Shown: in pieces, positions 8,124-15,928 of the stretch
Numbering within the stretch: the stretch's first letter is position 1
Layout: every line of letters begins with the position of its first letter
Source of the DNA: an uncultured Flavobacteriales bacterium
GTDB taxonomy: Bacteria; Bacteroidota; Bacteroidia; Flavobacteriales_D; Sanyastnellaceae
DNA length: 64,000 nt
Direction of reading: 5' to 3'
Assembly (NCBI GenBank): GCA_938074325.1
Contig: CALJFZ010000011.1
Location: forward strand, 1 to 64,000
The notes under the pieces: model-generated
What the model was told of the DNA's origin: nothing
Databases searched by the model: none
What the model saw: the letters and a program-made list of their open reading frames with translations, nothing else
Position numbers and translations under genes: made by a program

Positions 8124-8537
8124 ATGCAGGAGAAAGCAGACGATTTGCGATCCGTGCCCACCATCGCTGACGCCATCGGATTGGAGGTGCTAGAAGTCAA
8201 CGGCGAGCGGGTCAAAGGCCGCATGCCGGTGGACCACCGTACTCACCAGCCATACGGCCTGTTGCACGGAGGAGCGAGTGTGGTTTTGGCAGAAACGCTC
8301 GGCTCCGTGGGCTCGCATTTCCTGGTAGCCGATCAGGGCAAGGCAGCTGTTGGGGTGGAAGTGAATGCGAACCACGTGCGGGGAGTCCGCAGCGGTTGGG
8401 TCTATGGAGAGGCGAATTTGGTCCATAAAGGAGGTAAAATGCACGTGTGGTCCATTGACATTCGCGATGAAAAGGAGCGGTTGGTTTGCACAAGCCGTCT
8501 GACCGTGATGATCATCAACCAAGCAAAAGAGGGATAA
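8124..8537 (+). CDS. menI: 1,4-dihydroxy-2-naphthoyl-CoA hydrolase (hotdog thioesterase)
   Basis: A 137-residue hotdog-fold thioesterase closely resembling E. coli YdiI/MenI: the segments MPVDHRTHQPYGLLHGGAS, VVLAETLGSVGS, VEVNANHVRG and CTSRLTVMII line up, and Glu57 matches the catalytic glutamate of YdiI. MenI releases 1,4-dihydroxy-2-naphthoate from its CoA ester, the step before MenA. Position as first gene of the men cluster supports this over a general PaaI-like role. I use ATG 8124; a GTG at 8103 in the same frame would add seven residues. menF begins one base after its stop. Confidence 0.88.
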   Translation: MQEKADDLRSVPTIADAIGLEVLEVNGERVKGRMPVDHRTHQPYGLLHGGASVVLAETLGSVGSHFLVADQGKAAVGVEVNANHVRGVRSGWVYGEANLVHKGGKMHVWSIDIRDEKERLVCTSRLTVMIINQAKEG

Positions 8538-8538
8538 A

Positions 8539-9510
8539 TTGAGCGAGCCGATCGCGCAAATCTGGTGGAAAAGCCCCGGCGAGACCACGGTCCACCGGTT
8601 GGTTCCAACGCCAACCGGGAGTACGGGCTTTCGATTTGAGCCCTTCAGGCGTTCAGCGCATTCACCTTCAATATTGGTCCAAGGTGAACCGGAGCGATGC
8701 GACTACCCTGCTCCGGGAACCATCAAACTGACTGACCGGGCTTCCTCCGAGAGCGCAACGGAGACGGAACACGTCCAAGCTGTTCGTGAAGCAGTTGTGG
8801 CCATTGAGGGAGGCGCCTTCGACAAGGCGGTGCTGAGTCGTTCGGAATTCTGGGCAACGGAACGGACGCCGGAGTCAGTTTTTCAAGCCAAATGCGAAGC
8901 ATATCCAGAGGCCTTTGTCTACCTCTTCAATCACCCGGATGCAGGGGTTTGGATTGGTGCGACTCCCGAGGTGCTGCTGCGCCAATCGTCGAACCAATTT
9001 GAAACCGTGGCACTGGCGGGGACGAAGTCCGATGCTTCACGGCCCTGGTCCGAAAAAGAACGGCACGAGCAGGCGTTGGTTGTGGATTACATTGAGCAAA
9101 AATTACGGTCTCACTCGGCCACCGATTTGAACGTCGGAGCTCCAGAATCCATCGGCTATGGGCAACTGGAGCATCTGAAATCGAAGATGGCTTTTGCTTC
9201 TGAATTCGCAGCGGATTTTTGGTTGGACGTGCTGCACCCCACGCCTGCGGTGGGCGGGGTGCCGAAGGCGGAAGCCTTGAAGTTCATCGCCTCCCATGAG
9301 AAAGGTGAGCGCAAGTATTACACAGGTTACCTGGGACTGGTGCAAAATGAGAAGGCCGAATTCTACGTCAACTTGCGGTGCATGCAGTGTTTCGCTGGTG
9401 GGTACCAGCTCTACGCCGGCGGCGGCATTGTAATGGGGTCTGATCCCCAGAACGAGTGGAAAGAAACCCAGGATAAAATCAATTCCATCCGAACCGGACT
9501 GGGTGGCTGA
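8539..9510 (+). CDS. menF: isochorismate synthase (short form)
   Basis: A 323-residue chorismate-binding enzyme that converts chorismate to isochorismate, the entry to menaquinone synthesis. Recognisable parts are FDKAVLSRSE, WIGATPEVLL, LAGTKS, WSEKERHEQALVVDYI, HPTPAVGGVPK and the terminal YAGGGIVMGSDPQNEWKET, which holds the Mg2+ and chorismate ligands. The frame opens with TTG at 8539, one base behind menI, with no earlier start in frame, so it lacks most of the N-terminal domain of the longer (about 430-residue) enzymes. Other members of the family (anthranilate or salicylate synthase) are unlikely because of the operon. Confidence 0.92.
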   Translation: MSEPIAQIWWKSPGETTVHRLVPTPTGSTGFRFEPFRRSAHSPSILVQGEPERCDYPAPGTIKLTDRASSESATETEHVQAVREAVVAIEGGAFDKAVLSRSEFWATERTPESVFQAKCEAYPEAFVYLFNHPDAGVWIGATPEVLLRQSSNQFETVALAGTKSDASRPWSEKERHEQALVVDYIEQKLRSHSATDLNVGAPESIGYGQLEHLKSKMAFASEFAADFWLDVLHPTPAVGGVPKAEALKFIASHEKGERKYYTGYLGLVQNEKAEFYVNLRCMQCFAGGYQLYAGGGIVMGSDPQNEWKETQDKINSIRTGLGG

Positions 9511-9528
9511 TAGCCTGTTGCAACAACG

Positions 9529-9536
9529 TACCTTTG
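9529..9536 (+). promoter_or_regulatory. TAnnTTTG box four bases before menD
   Basis: TACCTTTG is an exact consensus -7 element in the 30-base gap between menF and menD. Only TGGC separates it from the ATG at 9541, so an internal promoter here would yield a leaderless menD mRNA. No TTG lies at the expected -33 position. Confidence 0.45.
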
Positions 9537-9540
9537 TGGC

Positions 9541-11211
9541 ATGATGACTTCCAATCATCCCGGTGCTGCTGTGCTCTTGCAAACGTGGGTGGCATGCGGA
9601 CTGCGTGAAGTTGTTGTTTCTCCAGGATCACGGAACGCACCGTTGGTCATTGCTGCGCAGGCCCATCCTGAATTGCAGTTGGTCACGGCTTTGGATGAGC
9701 GTTCAGCCGCGCATGTGGCACTGGGCTTGGCTTTGAAAACTGGACGGCCAGCTGCAGTGATAAGTACGTCCGGGACTGCTGCCGTCAACCACGGTCCGGC
9801 ATTGGCCGAGGCCTTTTTCAGTGGAATCCCTTTGGTGAGTATCACGGCAGATCGGCCGGTCTCCGCTCGGGGGACAGCTCCGGGCCAAATGGTCCATCAA
9901 ACGGACCTGTTTCGGTCGCACACCCTCTTGTCGCTGGAGATCGATGAATTGGAATTGACAGCAGAAGCCATTGTCGATATCGCACACCAAGGATGGCGAG
10001 CAGCTCAACGAGGTCCAGTGCATGTGAATTTGCCTTTTGAGGAGCCGCTCTACGAACTAGCGAATCCGCCCGCATCCGACGCGCAGATAAAGCTGCCACT
10101 GGAGGAGGAAGAAGTTCAGCCCATGCCCGAGGCGCTGCAAGACGCCTTGAGTTGCCATGACCCGAAGGTCCTCGTGCACATTGGGGCATTGCCGCTCGGC
10201 GGGGCAGACGCGCGGATGGTTGAATCGTTGGAAGAACGGTTTGGCCTCATTGTCGATGCTTTTGCAGTTGCAGGAACGGATGCCGAAGGAAGCACAGCAA
10301 GGTGGTTGGCCGGGTGGGATGAACACGACGTTGCATCGCCTCAGGCCATCGTTACCGTCGGTTTGCCTCCCATGAACAAACATTTCAGAGCACGCGTAAA
10401 AGCCTGGGGAATTCCCCATTACCACATCGGAACGGGCGCGGCAGCCGACTTTTTTGACACCCCTGTGGCGCACTGGAAAACATCGCCAACAGCGGGATTG
10501 ACGGAATTGATTGAAGCCGTTCCCCACGTCAATGCCTATGCCCAGGCTTGGAGTGTTCGTAAGGCGCAATTGGATGCATTGACGGCTCAGCTCCAAACCG
10601 ACCGTTGGGTGGATTTTGAAGTGTTTCGTTGGCTGGCTCACCACGTACCGAATGGCAGTTCCGTTCATTTCGCCAATTCTACCTCGGCACGTTATGCTCA
10701 GTGGTTTGGGTGGCAGGGAAACCGCCTGCACGCCAACCGCGGTGTCGCAGGCATCGACGGTTGCCTCAGCACGGCAGTCGGAGACGCCATGCAGGCTCCC
10801 AAGGAGCGAACCTTCTTGATTTCGGGAGACGCGGCTTGGTTGTACGATGCCAATGGCCTCATGGTCAGCCCGCGTCCGGCAAACCTCAAAATCATCGTCA
10901 TCAACAATGGCGGTGGCAACATATTCAGGTGGTTGGATGGACCCGCGAAAACGGGACTGCTTGAGGCGCATTTTGAAGCGGGCTTTGCCCAGGATGTGTC
11001 GGGCTCCGCAAAGCAACTGGGCCTGGCGTATTCATTGGCCGTGGATTGGGATTCATTGGCTGATGGATTTGACCAATCGCTCAACAATGCGGGACCTGCC
11101 TTGTTAGAAATCCGCACACCGGGAGAGGCGTCGGCTGATTATTTGAAGGGGCAATTGGCCCAATTATCCGATGCCATGAACCGGATGAACCCAAACAACG
11201 AATCGATTTGA
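9541..11211 (+). CDS. menD: 2-succinyl-5-enolpyruvyl-6-hydroxy-3-cyclohexene-1-carboxylate synthase
   Basis: A 556-residue thiamine diphosphate enzyme that joins isochorismate and 2-oxoglutarate. The N-terminal part has VVSPGSRNAPL, ALDERSAAHVALGLA and ISTSGTAAVNHGPALAEA; the C-terminal ThDP/Mg2+ motif GDAAWLYDANGL...INNGGGNIF lies at about residues 429-462. The start is ATG 9541, directly followed by a second ATG. Its stop overlaps the menA start in TTGA. Length agrees with the family. Confidence 0.97.
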   Translation: MMTSNHPGAAVLLQTWVACGLREVVVSPGSRNAPLVIAAQAHPELQLVTALDERSAAHVALGLALKTGRPAAVISTSGTAAVNHGPALAEAFFSGIPLVSITADRPVSARGTAPGQMVHQTDLFRSHTLLSLEIDELELTAEAIVDIAHQGWRAAQRGPVHVNLPFEEPLYELANPPASDAQIKLPLEEEEVQPMPEALQDALSCHDPKVLVHIGALPLGGADARMVESLEERFGLIVDAFAVAGTDAEGSTARWLAGWDEHDVASPQAIVTVGLPPMNKHFRARVKAWGIPHYHIGTGAAADFFDTPVAHWKTSPTAGLTELIEAVPHVNAYAQAWSVRKAQLDALTAQLQTDRWVDFEVFRWLAHHVPNGSSVHFANSTSARYAQWFGWQGNRLHANRGVAGIDGCLSTAVGDAMQAPKERTFLISGDAAWLYDANGLMVSPRPANLKIIVINNGGGNIFRWLDGPAKTGLLEAHFEAGFAQDVSGSAKQLGLAYSLAVDWDSLADGFDQSLNNAGPALLEIRTPGEASADYLKGQLAQLSDAMNRMNPNNESI

Positions 11212-12146
11212 ACCCGCGGATCAAAGCATTCCTTCTTGCCTCTAGGCTGCGCACGCTGCCGTTGGCATCAGCGTGCGTTATGGTGGGCGGGGGATTGGCC
11301 TACCCAGTGGCGCACTCGGGTACTGAACAGAACGACCTGTTCTGGACCGTCTTTGCCTTGGTGCTCATGACTGTGGTGCTTCTGCAGGTGCTGAGCAACT
11401 GGTCCAACGACCTCGGGGATTTTGAAAATGGAGCCGATGGGGAAGAACGGCAAGACCGGATGGTCGCTTCTGGACAACTTTCGGCGCGGGCGATGCGCCG
11501 CGCCGTGAAATCGTTGGCGGCTGTCGCCTTTGTTTCCGGCTTGGCGGCTGTAGGGGTGGCGCTTTGGAATTACGATGCGCTGCTAGAAGGAGCTGTGATG
11601 ATCGGCTTGGGCGTGTTGGCCATTTGGGCCGCATACCGGTACACCGCCGGCGCGAACCCTTATGGATATCGGGGACTGGGTGATCTCATGGTCTTGGTCT
11701 TTTTTGGTTGGGTCGGGGTGATGGGTACGGCGTATCTATTGTCCGGAACACTGCGTCCTGAGTGGTTGCTTCCGGCCACGTGGTGTGGGCTCATGAGCAC
11801 AGCGGTACTCAATTTGAATAACATGCGGGACCATGTGAAGGACGAAGAGGCTGGGAAGCGAACGCTCGTCGTGGCCATGGGCTGGGAACGAGCAAAGGCT
11901 TACCATGCAGCCTGTTTTGTGGTGGGTTGGATGGCTTGGTGGGTTTTTGCCCTGTGGATAGAGCCCGGAGCTTGGAGGGGAATGGGGTGGATTGGCATCC
12001 TCAATGCATTCCATTTTACCCACGCTTGGAGGGTTTGGCAATGCCAAGAGCCGGCAGAATTGGATCCAGAACTCAAGCGTGTCGCCTTGTCGACAGCGGT
12101 TGCCGCCCTGTTTATTTTACTCGCCCAAACGGGGGGAATGGCATGA
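11208..12146 (+). CDS. menA: 1,4-dihydroxy-2-naphthoate polyprenyltransferase
   Basis: A 312-residue integral membrane UbiA-family protein with eight or nine hydrophobic helices, which prenylates DHNA to demethylmenaquinone. The first Asp-rich motif is NWSNDLGDFENGADGEERQDR-like at about residues 64-84 and the second is NNMRDHVKDEEAGKR at about 204-218; both bind Mg2+ and the prenyl diphosphate. The start is a TTG that shares three bases with the menD stop, a translational coupling junction. The menC ATG overlaps its own stop. Confidence 0.96.
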   Translation: MNPRIKAFLLASRLRTLPLASACVMVGGGLAYPVAHSGTEQNDLFWTVFALVLMTVVLLQVLSNWSNDLGDFENGADGEERQDRMVASGQLSARAMRRAVKSLAAVAFVSGLAAVGVALWNYDALLEGAVMIGLGVLAIWAAYRYTAGANPYGYRGLGDLMVLVFFGWVGVMGTAYLLSGTLRPEWLLPATWCGLMSTAVLNLNNMRDHVKDEEAGKRTLVVAMGWERAKAYHAACFVVGWMAWWVFALWIEPGAWRGMGWIGILNAFHFTHAWRVWQCQEPAELDPELKRVALSTAVAALFILLAQTGGMA

Positions 12147-13228
12147 TGGACCAACACGCGATTCAATCGGTTCGATACTTCAAGCGCGAGTTGCAATTCA
12201 AGACTCCGGCTAAAACGTCGCGGGACACCCTCGTTTCAAAACCCTCGTGGTATGTGTGCCTAACCGACAATCACGGCCACTCGGGATGGGGGGAATGCAG
12301 CTTGATTTTGGGCCTGAGTCCAGACAATCCTCAAGCCGTTGAGGCCTACTTCGATGGGCTTGTGGAATCGCCTCATCGTGCCAGCGAACCGGTTCCTGCA
12401 GGCTTGCCTGCTGTACGTTTTGCCATGGAAATGGCGTGGAATGGGTTGGTGAATGGTCATCCGCTGCGCTTCTTTCCAGGATCGTTCGAATCATGTGAGC
12501 AGGCGATTCCCATCAATGGATTGATTTGGATGGCTGAGCCAGAGGCGCTCTTGGAACAAGCACGCAGCCTGCTGGGGCGTGGATTCACGACCCTGAAAAT
12601 GAAAGTGGGTTCCATGCCGTTCGATGCAGAATTGGACTGGCTGAAGGCGCTAAGGAAGGAAGCGGGGCCGGAAGTGGTTTTGCGCACGGATGCCAACGGG
12701 GCGTTTTCAAAGCCGGAAAAAGGTTGGACGCCCATGCGCAAATTGGAAGCGTTGGCCAAATTGGGCTTCCATTCAATCGAACAGCCCTTGGCACCGACGG
12801 AGCAAGAAGCCCTGAGCGACTTGTGCGAACGGTCGCCATTGCCGATTGCGCTCGATGAATCCCTTATCGGCGTCGGTTCAGCGACAGAGAAAGAGGCCTT
12901 ATTGAATGCCATCGGGCCGCAGTACCTGGTACTCAAGCCCAGCTTGCTCGGAGGATTTCGCAGCAGCCAGGAATGGATCGATGCTGCTGAGGCGAGGGGC
13001 ATCGGTTGGTGGGCGACGTCTGCGCTGGAGTCCAACTTGGGATTGTACGCCATTGCCCAATGGGTGCAGGACGGGGTGCGAACTGCACATCCGCTCATGC
13101 TTCAGGGGTTGGGAACAGGGGGCTTATTCACGAACAACATCCCGGGAACGATGGAAGTGGCTTCCGGCTACCTGCATAACCGTCCGGAGCGCCAATGGTC
13201 CAAGTTTCACGAAATCATGGGCTCATGA
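12143..13228 (+). CDS. menC: o-succinylbenzoate synthase
   Basis: A 361-residue enolase-superfamily enzyme that dehydrates SHCHC to o-succinylbenzoate. The catalytic lysine motif LKMKVG is at about residues 150-155; metal ligands are seen in RTDANGAF, IEQPL and ALDESLIG, and the second lysine in VLKPSLLGG. The N-terminal capping domain has WGECSLI. The start is ATG 12143 in an ATGA overlap with menA (a second ATG follows immediately). Its stop overlaps the menE ATG. Confidence 0.94.
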   Translation: MMDQHAIQSVRYFKRELQFKTPAKTSRDTLVSKPSWYVCLTDNHGHSGWGECSLILGLSPDNPQAVEAYFDGLVESPHRASEPVPAGLPAVRFAMEMAWNGLVNGHPLRFFPGSFESCEQAIPINGLIWMAEPEALLEQARSLLGRGFTTLKMKVGSMPFDAELDWLKALRKEAGPEVVLRTDANGAFSKPEKGWTPMRKLEALAKLGFHSIEQPLAPTEQEALSDLCERSPLPIALDESLIGVGSATEKEALLNAIGPQYLVLKPSLLGGFRSSQEWIDAAEARGIGWWATSALESNLGLYAIAQWVQDGVRTAHPLMLQGLGTGGLFTNNIPGTMEVASGYLHNRPERQWSKFHEIMGS

Positions 13229-14271
13229 TCAACGGCGCCTTGATCATGGCGGGACAGTCTTGGCCTTTGCAGCCGTCGTCGCTTCCAGCGATGCGGGCTG
13301 CCGCCGGCGAACCGTGGCAGGAGGCCATCGTGAATTTTTTGGAATCGTGGTGGAATGAAAAAGAGCAAGTAGCTGCCAAGACCTCCGGATCAACGGGCAT
13401 TCCTCAATTCATAGAACTCAAAAAGACCGCCATGGTGGCGAGTGCAGAGCGCACCATTGAACACTTTCAATTGGATCCGGGCACGCGAGCGGGGCTTGCC
13501 ATGCCCGTGCATTTCATCGGAGGCATGATGATGGTGGTACGGGCCGTTGTTGGGCAATGGAACTTGACCGTGGTGGAGCCTTCATCCGCCCCAGCATTTG
13601 GGTCGCCGCAAGATTTTGTAGCGTTGACCCCCCCTCAAGCACGGGGGTGGTACGAGAAATCCCCGACGGAATGGGAGGCGTGTCAAACCCTATTGATTGG
13701 TGGAGGGAGAGCATCCGTGGATTGGATGCTGAACGCTGAAAAAGGACCCCGGGTGTTTGAGTCGTTTGGGATGACAGAGACCATCAGTCATTTTGCCGTT
13801 CGGGAAATCCACCCCAAGAACGAAATCCACTTTCAGTGCCTCCCTGGATTTGAGGTTCAAACGGCAGCCGATGGTGGAATGGTCGTTTGCGCACCGAACG
13901 GAGCAGAGATCAAAACTAACGATGCGATTGAGGCTCAGGGTCGGGGCGCGTTTAGTTGGATGGGACGATTGGATGAGGCTGTTAATTCGGGAGGCATCAA
14001 GATCCACCCCGCAGCCGTCGAGACTGAATTGAAGCCCGCCGTCCCTGGAGTATTTCGTTGCTACGGGGAACCGCACGAGAAGTGGGGAGAGGCACTGGTG
14101 CTGAGGATTCACGCCGAACAAGAGCCAGCGGATGCGAACGAAGAAAGAGCGCGCATTTTCAAGTGGGCAAAGCATCACCTGCCCCCGCATCACGCCCCGA
14201 AGCGAATCGAATGGCTCCCGCTGGAGTCGACTTGGACCGGAAAATGGAAAAGACCACGAGCACATGAATAA
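13225..14271 (+). CDS. menE: o-succinylbenzoate-CoA ligase (compact)
   Basis: A 348-residue ANL-superfamily adenylating enzyme that activates o-succinylbenzoate with CoA. The AMP-binding loop TSGSTGIPQFIELKK is present with ESFGMTETISHFA, the hinge region GRLDEAVNSGGIKIHP and the C-terminal lysine in TWTGKWKR. At 348 residues it is about a hundred shorter than the proteobacterial and Gram-positive enzymes, mostly at the N-terminus. The start is ATG 13225, sharing ATGA with the menC stop. The next substrate step (MenB) is not encoded in this window. Confidence 0.93.
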   Translation: MINGALIMAGQSWPLQPSSLPAMRAAAGEPWQEAIVNFLESWWNEKEQVAAKTSGSTGIPQFIELKKTAMVASAERTIEHFQLDPGTRAGLAMPVHFIGGMMMVVRAVVGQWNLTVVEPSSAPAFGSPQDFVALTPPQARGWYEKSPTEWEACQTLLIGGGRASVDWMLNAEKGPRVFESFGMTETISHFAVREIHPKNEIHFQCLPGFEVQTAADGGMVVCAPNGAEIKTNDAIEAQGRGAFSWMGRLDEAVNSGGIKIHPAAVETELKPAVPGVFRCYGEPHEKWGEALVLRIHAEQEPADANEERARIFKWAKHHLPPHHAPKRIEWLPLESTWTGKWKRPRAHE

Positions 14272-14860
14272 GAACGCCAAACCCGTGTTGGTATTTGCCA
14301 CGCACAACGCGAACAAGGCCCGGGAAGTCCAGCAGATGCTGGGGGCGGCCTACGAGGTCAAGACCTTGGCAGACATAGGTTGCCACGAAGAAATTCCAGA
14401 AACGGCCGATACCCTAGAAGGAAATGCGCGCATCAAGGCCATGCACGTGGTGGAGCACTATGGGTTGGACTGTTTCGCTGACGATACAGGGTTGGAGGTA
14501 GCTGCCCTCGAGGGACGTCCAGGGGTGAGGACTGCGCGCTACGCAGGCGAACCTGCCGATTCGCAGCAGAATATGGCAAAACTCTTGGCGGAAATGAAAG
14601 GTGCAACACAACGTGAAGCTCAATTTCGAACGGCCATTTGCTTGGTGCAGTCGGGCAGGGAGGTTTTGTTGGAAGGCGTGTGCAAGGGGACCATCGCAAC
14701 AGAGCTCAGTGGTGCTGAGGGCTTCGGTTACGATCCGGTGTTCATGCCAGCAGGCGAGACCCGAACCTTTGCAGAGATGAGTTCGGAGGAAAAGAATCGC
14801 TTGAGCCACCGCGGAAAGGCGGTGCGGCTTATGGTGGAGACGCTGTTAGCAAGCCGGTGA
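14264..14860 (+). CDS. rdgB: non-canonical purine NTP pyrophosphatase (ITPase, HAM1 family)
   Basis: A 198-residue house-cleaning enzyme that hydrolyses dITP and XTP to monophosphates. It opens with LVFATHNANKAREVQ and carries TLEGNARIKA, FADDTGLEVAALEGRPGVRTARYAG, GEGFGYDP-type (AEGFGYDPVFMP) and MSSEEKNRLSHRGKA, all family signatures. ATG 14264 overlaps menE by eight bases, so it is the last gene of the men transcript; this link looks like transcriptional convenience rather than shared function. Confidence 0.96.
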   Translation: MNKNAKPVLVFATHNANKAREVQQMLGAAYEVKTLADIGCHEEIPETADTLEGNARIKAMHVVEHYGLDCFADDTGLEVAALEGRPGVRTARYAGEPADSQQNMAKLLAEMKGATQREAQFRTAICLVQSGREVLLEGVCKGTIATELSGAEGFGYDPVFMPAGETRTFAEMSSEEKNRLSHRGKAVRLMVETLLASR

Positions 14861-14920
14861 AAGTCGGTGTGACAAGGTGAGAAAGATGTTGCATCTTTGC
14901 CTTTGCAAAACCTTGTAGGC

Positions 14921-15874
14921 ATGAATTACCTCGAATTTGAAGAGCCGATTCGCCAACTGCGCGAACAGCTTGTCCAAGCGAAAGAATTGCAAGAGCAGAG
15001 CGATGTGGACATGGAGTCCTTGTCGCAGAATTTGGAGAGCAAAATCCGGGAGGTCACGGAACAAGTGTATTCGAATCTGACCCCATGGCAGCGGGTGCAA
15101 GTCAGCCGCCATCCCGATCGTCCATACACCCTGAACTACATCGAGGCATTGACCGAAGGGAACTTCATGGAGTTGCACGGTGACCGCACCGTCAAAGACG
15201 ACAAGGCCATGGTAGGTGGATTTGGCTTCATCGACGGTCAGAGTGTGATGTTCATTGGTCAGCAGAAAGGAGCCAACACCAAAATGCGCCAATACCGCAA
15301 CTTCGGTATGGCCAACCCAGAGGGTTACCGCAAGGCACTCCGCCTGATGAAGCTGGCCGAAAAGTTCAATCGCCCGGTGGTGACCTTGATTGACACGCCC
15401 GGAGCCTTTCCGGGGTTGGAAGCGGAGGAGCGCGGTCAAGGAGAGGCCATTGCACGCAACTTGATTGAAATGTGTCAGCTGCGCGTACCGGTCATTTGCA
15501 TCGTTATAGGCGAAGGCGCCTCGGGTGGTGCACTCGGCATTGGCATCGGCGACAAGGTATTGATGTTGGAAAACACCTGGTACTCGGTAATCAGCCCCGA
15601 ATCGTGCTCTTCCATCCTGTGGCGCAATTGGGACCACAAGATGGAAGCTGCAGAAGCGCTGAAATTGACGGGCACGGACATGCAGCAACTGGGGTTGGTG
15701 GATGGCATCATTCCCGAGCCTTTGGGCGGCGCACACGCAGACCCCGAAGCCATGTTCGCTCAGGTGAAAACGGAGATCAAAAAGCACCTCAATAAGTTGG
15801 TCCCGATGGATGCCGACAAGCGAATTGACCAACGCATTCGAAAGTTTGCTTCGATGGGCGTTGTAAATAGCTGA
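14921..15874 (+). CDS. accA: acetyl-CoA carboxylase carboxyltransferase subunit alpha
   Basis: A 317-residue carboxyltransferase half that, with AccD, moves CO2 from carboxybiotin to acetyl-CoA in fatty acid synthesis. The N-terminal coiled segment ([11 protein letters not shown]) leads into [75 protein letters not shown] and [10 protein letters not shown], as expected for AccA. I start at ATG 14921 ([10 protein letters not shown]); an alternative in-frame codon 24 bases upstream adds residues not seen in the family. An imperfect -7 box (CATCTTTG, 14892-14899) lies upstream. Confidence 0.97.
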   Translation: MNYLEFEEPIRQLREQLVQAKELQEQSDVDMESLSQNLESKIREVTEQVYSNLTPWQRVQVSRHPDRPYTLNYIEALTEGNFMELHGDRTVKDDKAMVGGFGFIDGQSVMFIGQQKGANTKMRQYRNFGMANPEGYRKALRLMKLAEKFNRPVVTLIDTPGAFPGLEAEERGQGEAIARNLIEMCQLRVPVICIVIGEGASGGALGIGIGDKVLMLENTWYSVISPESCSSILWRNWDHKMEAAEALKLTGTDMQQLGLVDGIIPEPLGGAHADPEAMFAQVKTEIKKHLNKLVPMDADKRIDQRIRKFASMGVVNS

Positions 15875-15892
15875 GGATGTGAGGAGATTCCG

Positions 15893-15900
15893 TAGTTTTG
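15893..15900 (+). promoter_or_regulatory. candidate -7 box of TPR lipoprotein gene
   Basis: TAGTTTTG matches TAnnTTTG exactly, 28 bases before ATG 15929. The nearest upstream TTG is 29 bases away, outside the usual range. Confidence 0.5.
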
Positions 15901-15928
15901 TCTCGAATTTGAAGATTCACAAATAAGT

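Noticed and set aside
10057..11016. Minus-strand 319-codon frame inside menD
   Set aside because: menD motifs cover the region fully; the antisense product resembles no protein.
14846..15832. Minus-strand 328-codon frame covering accA
   Set aside because: accA is certain, and the antisense translation has the composition of a shadow frame (many His, Leu, Gln).
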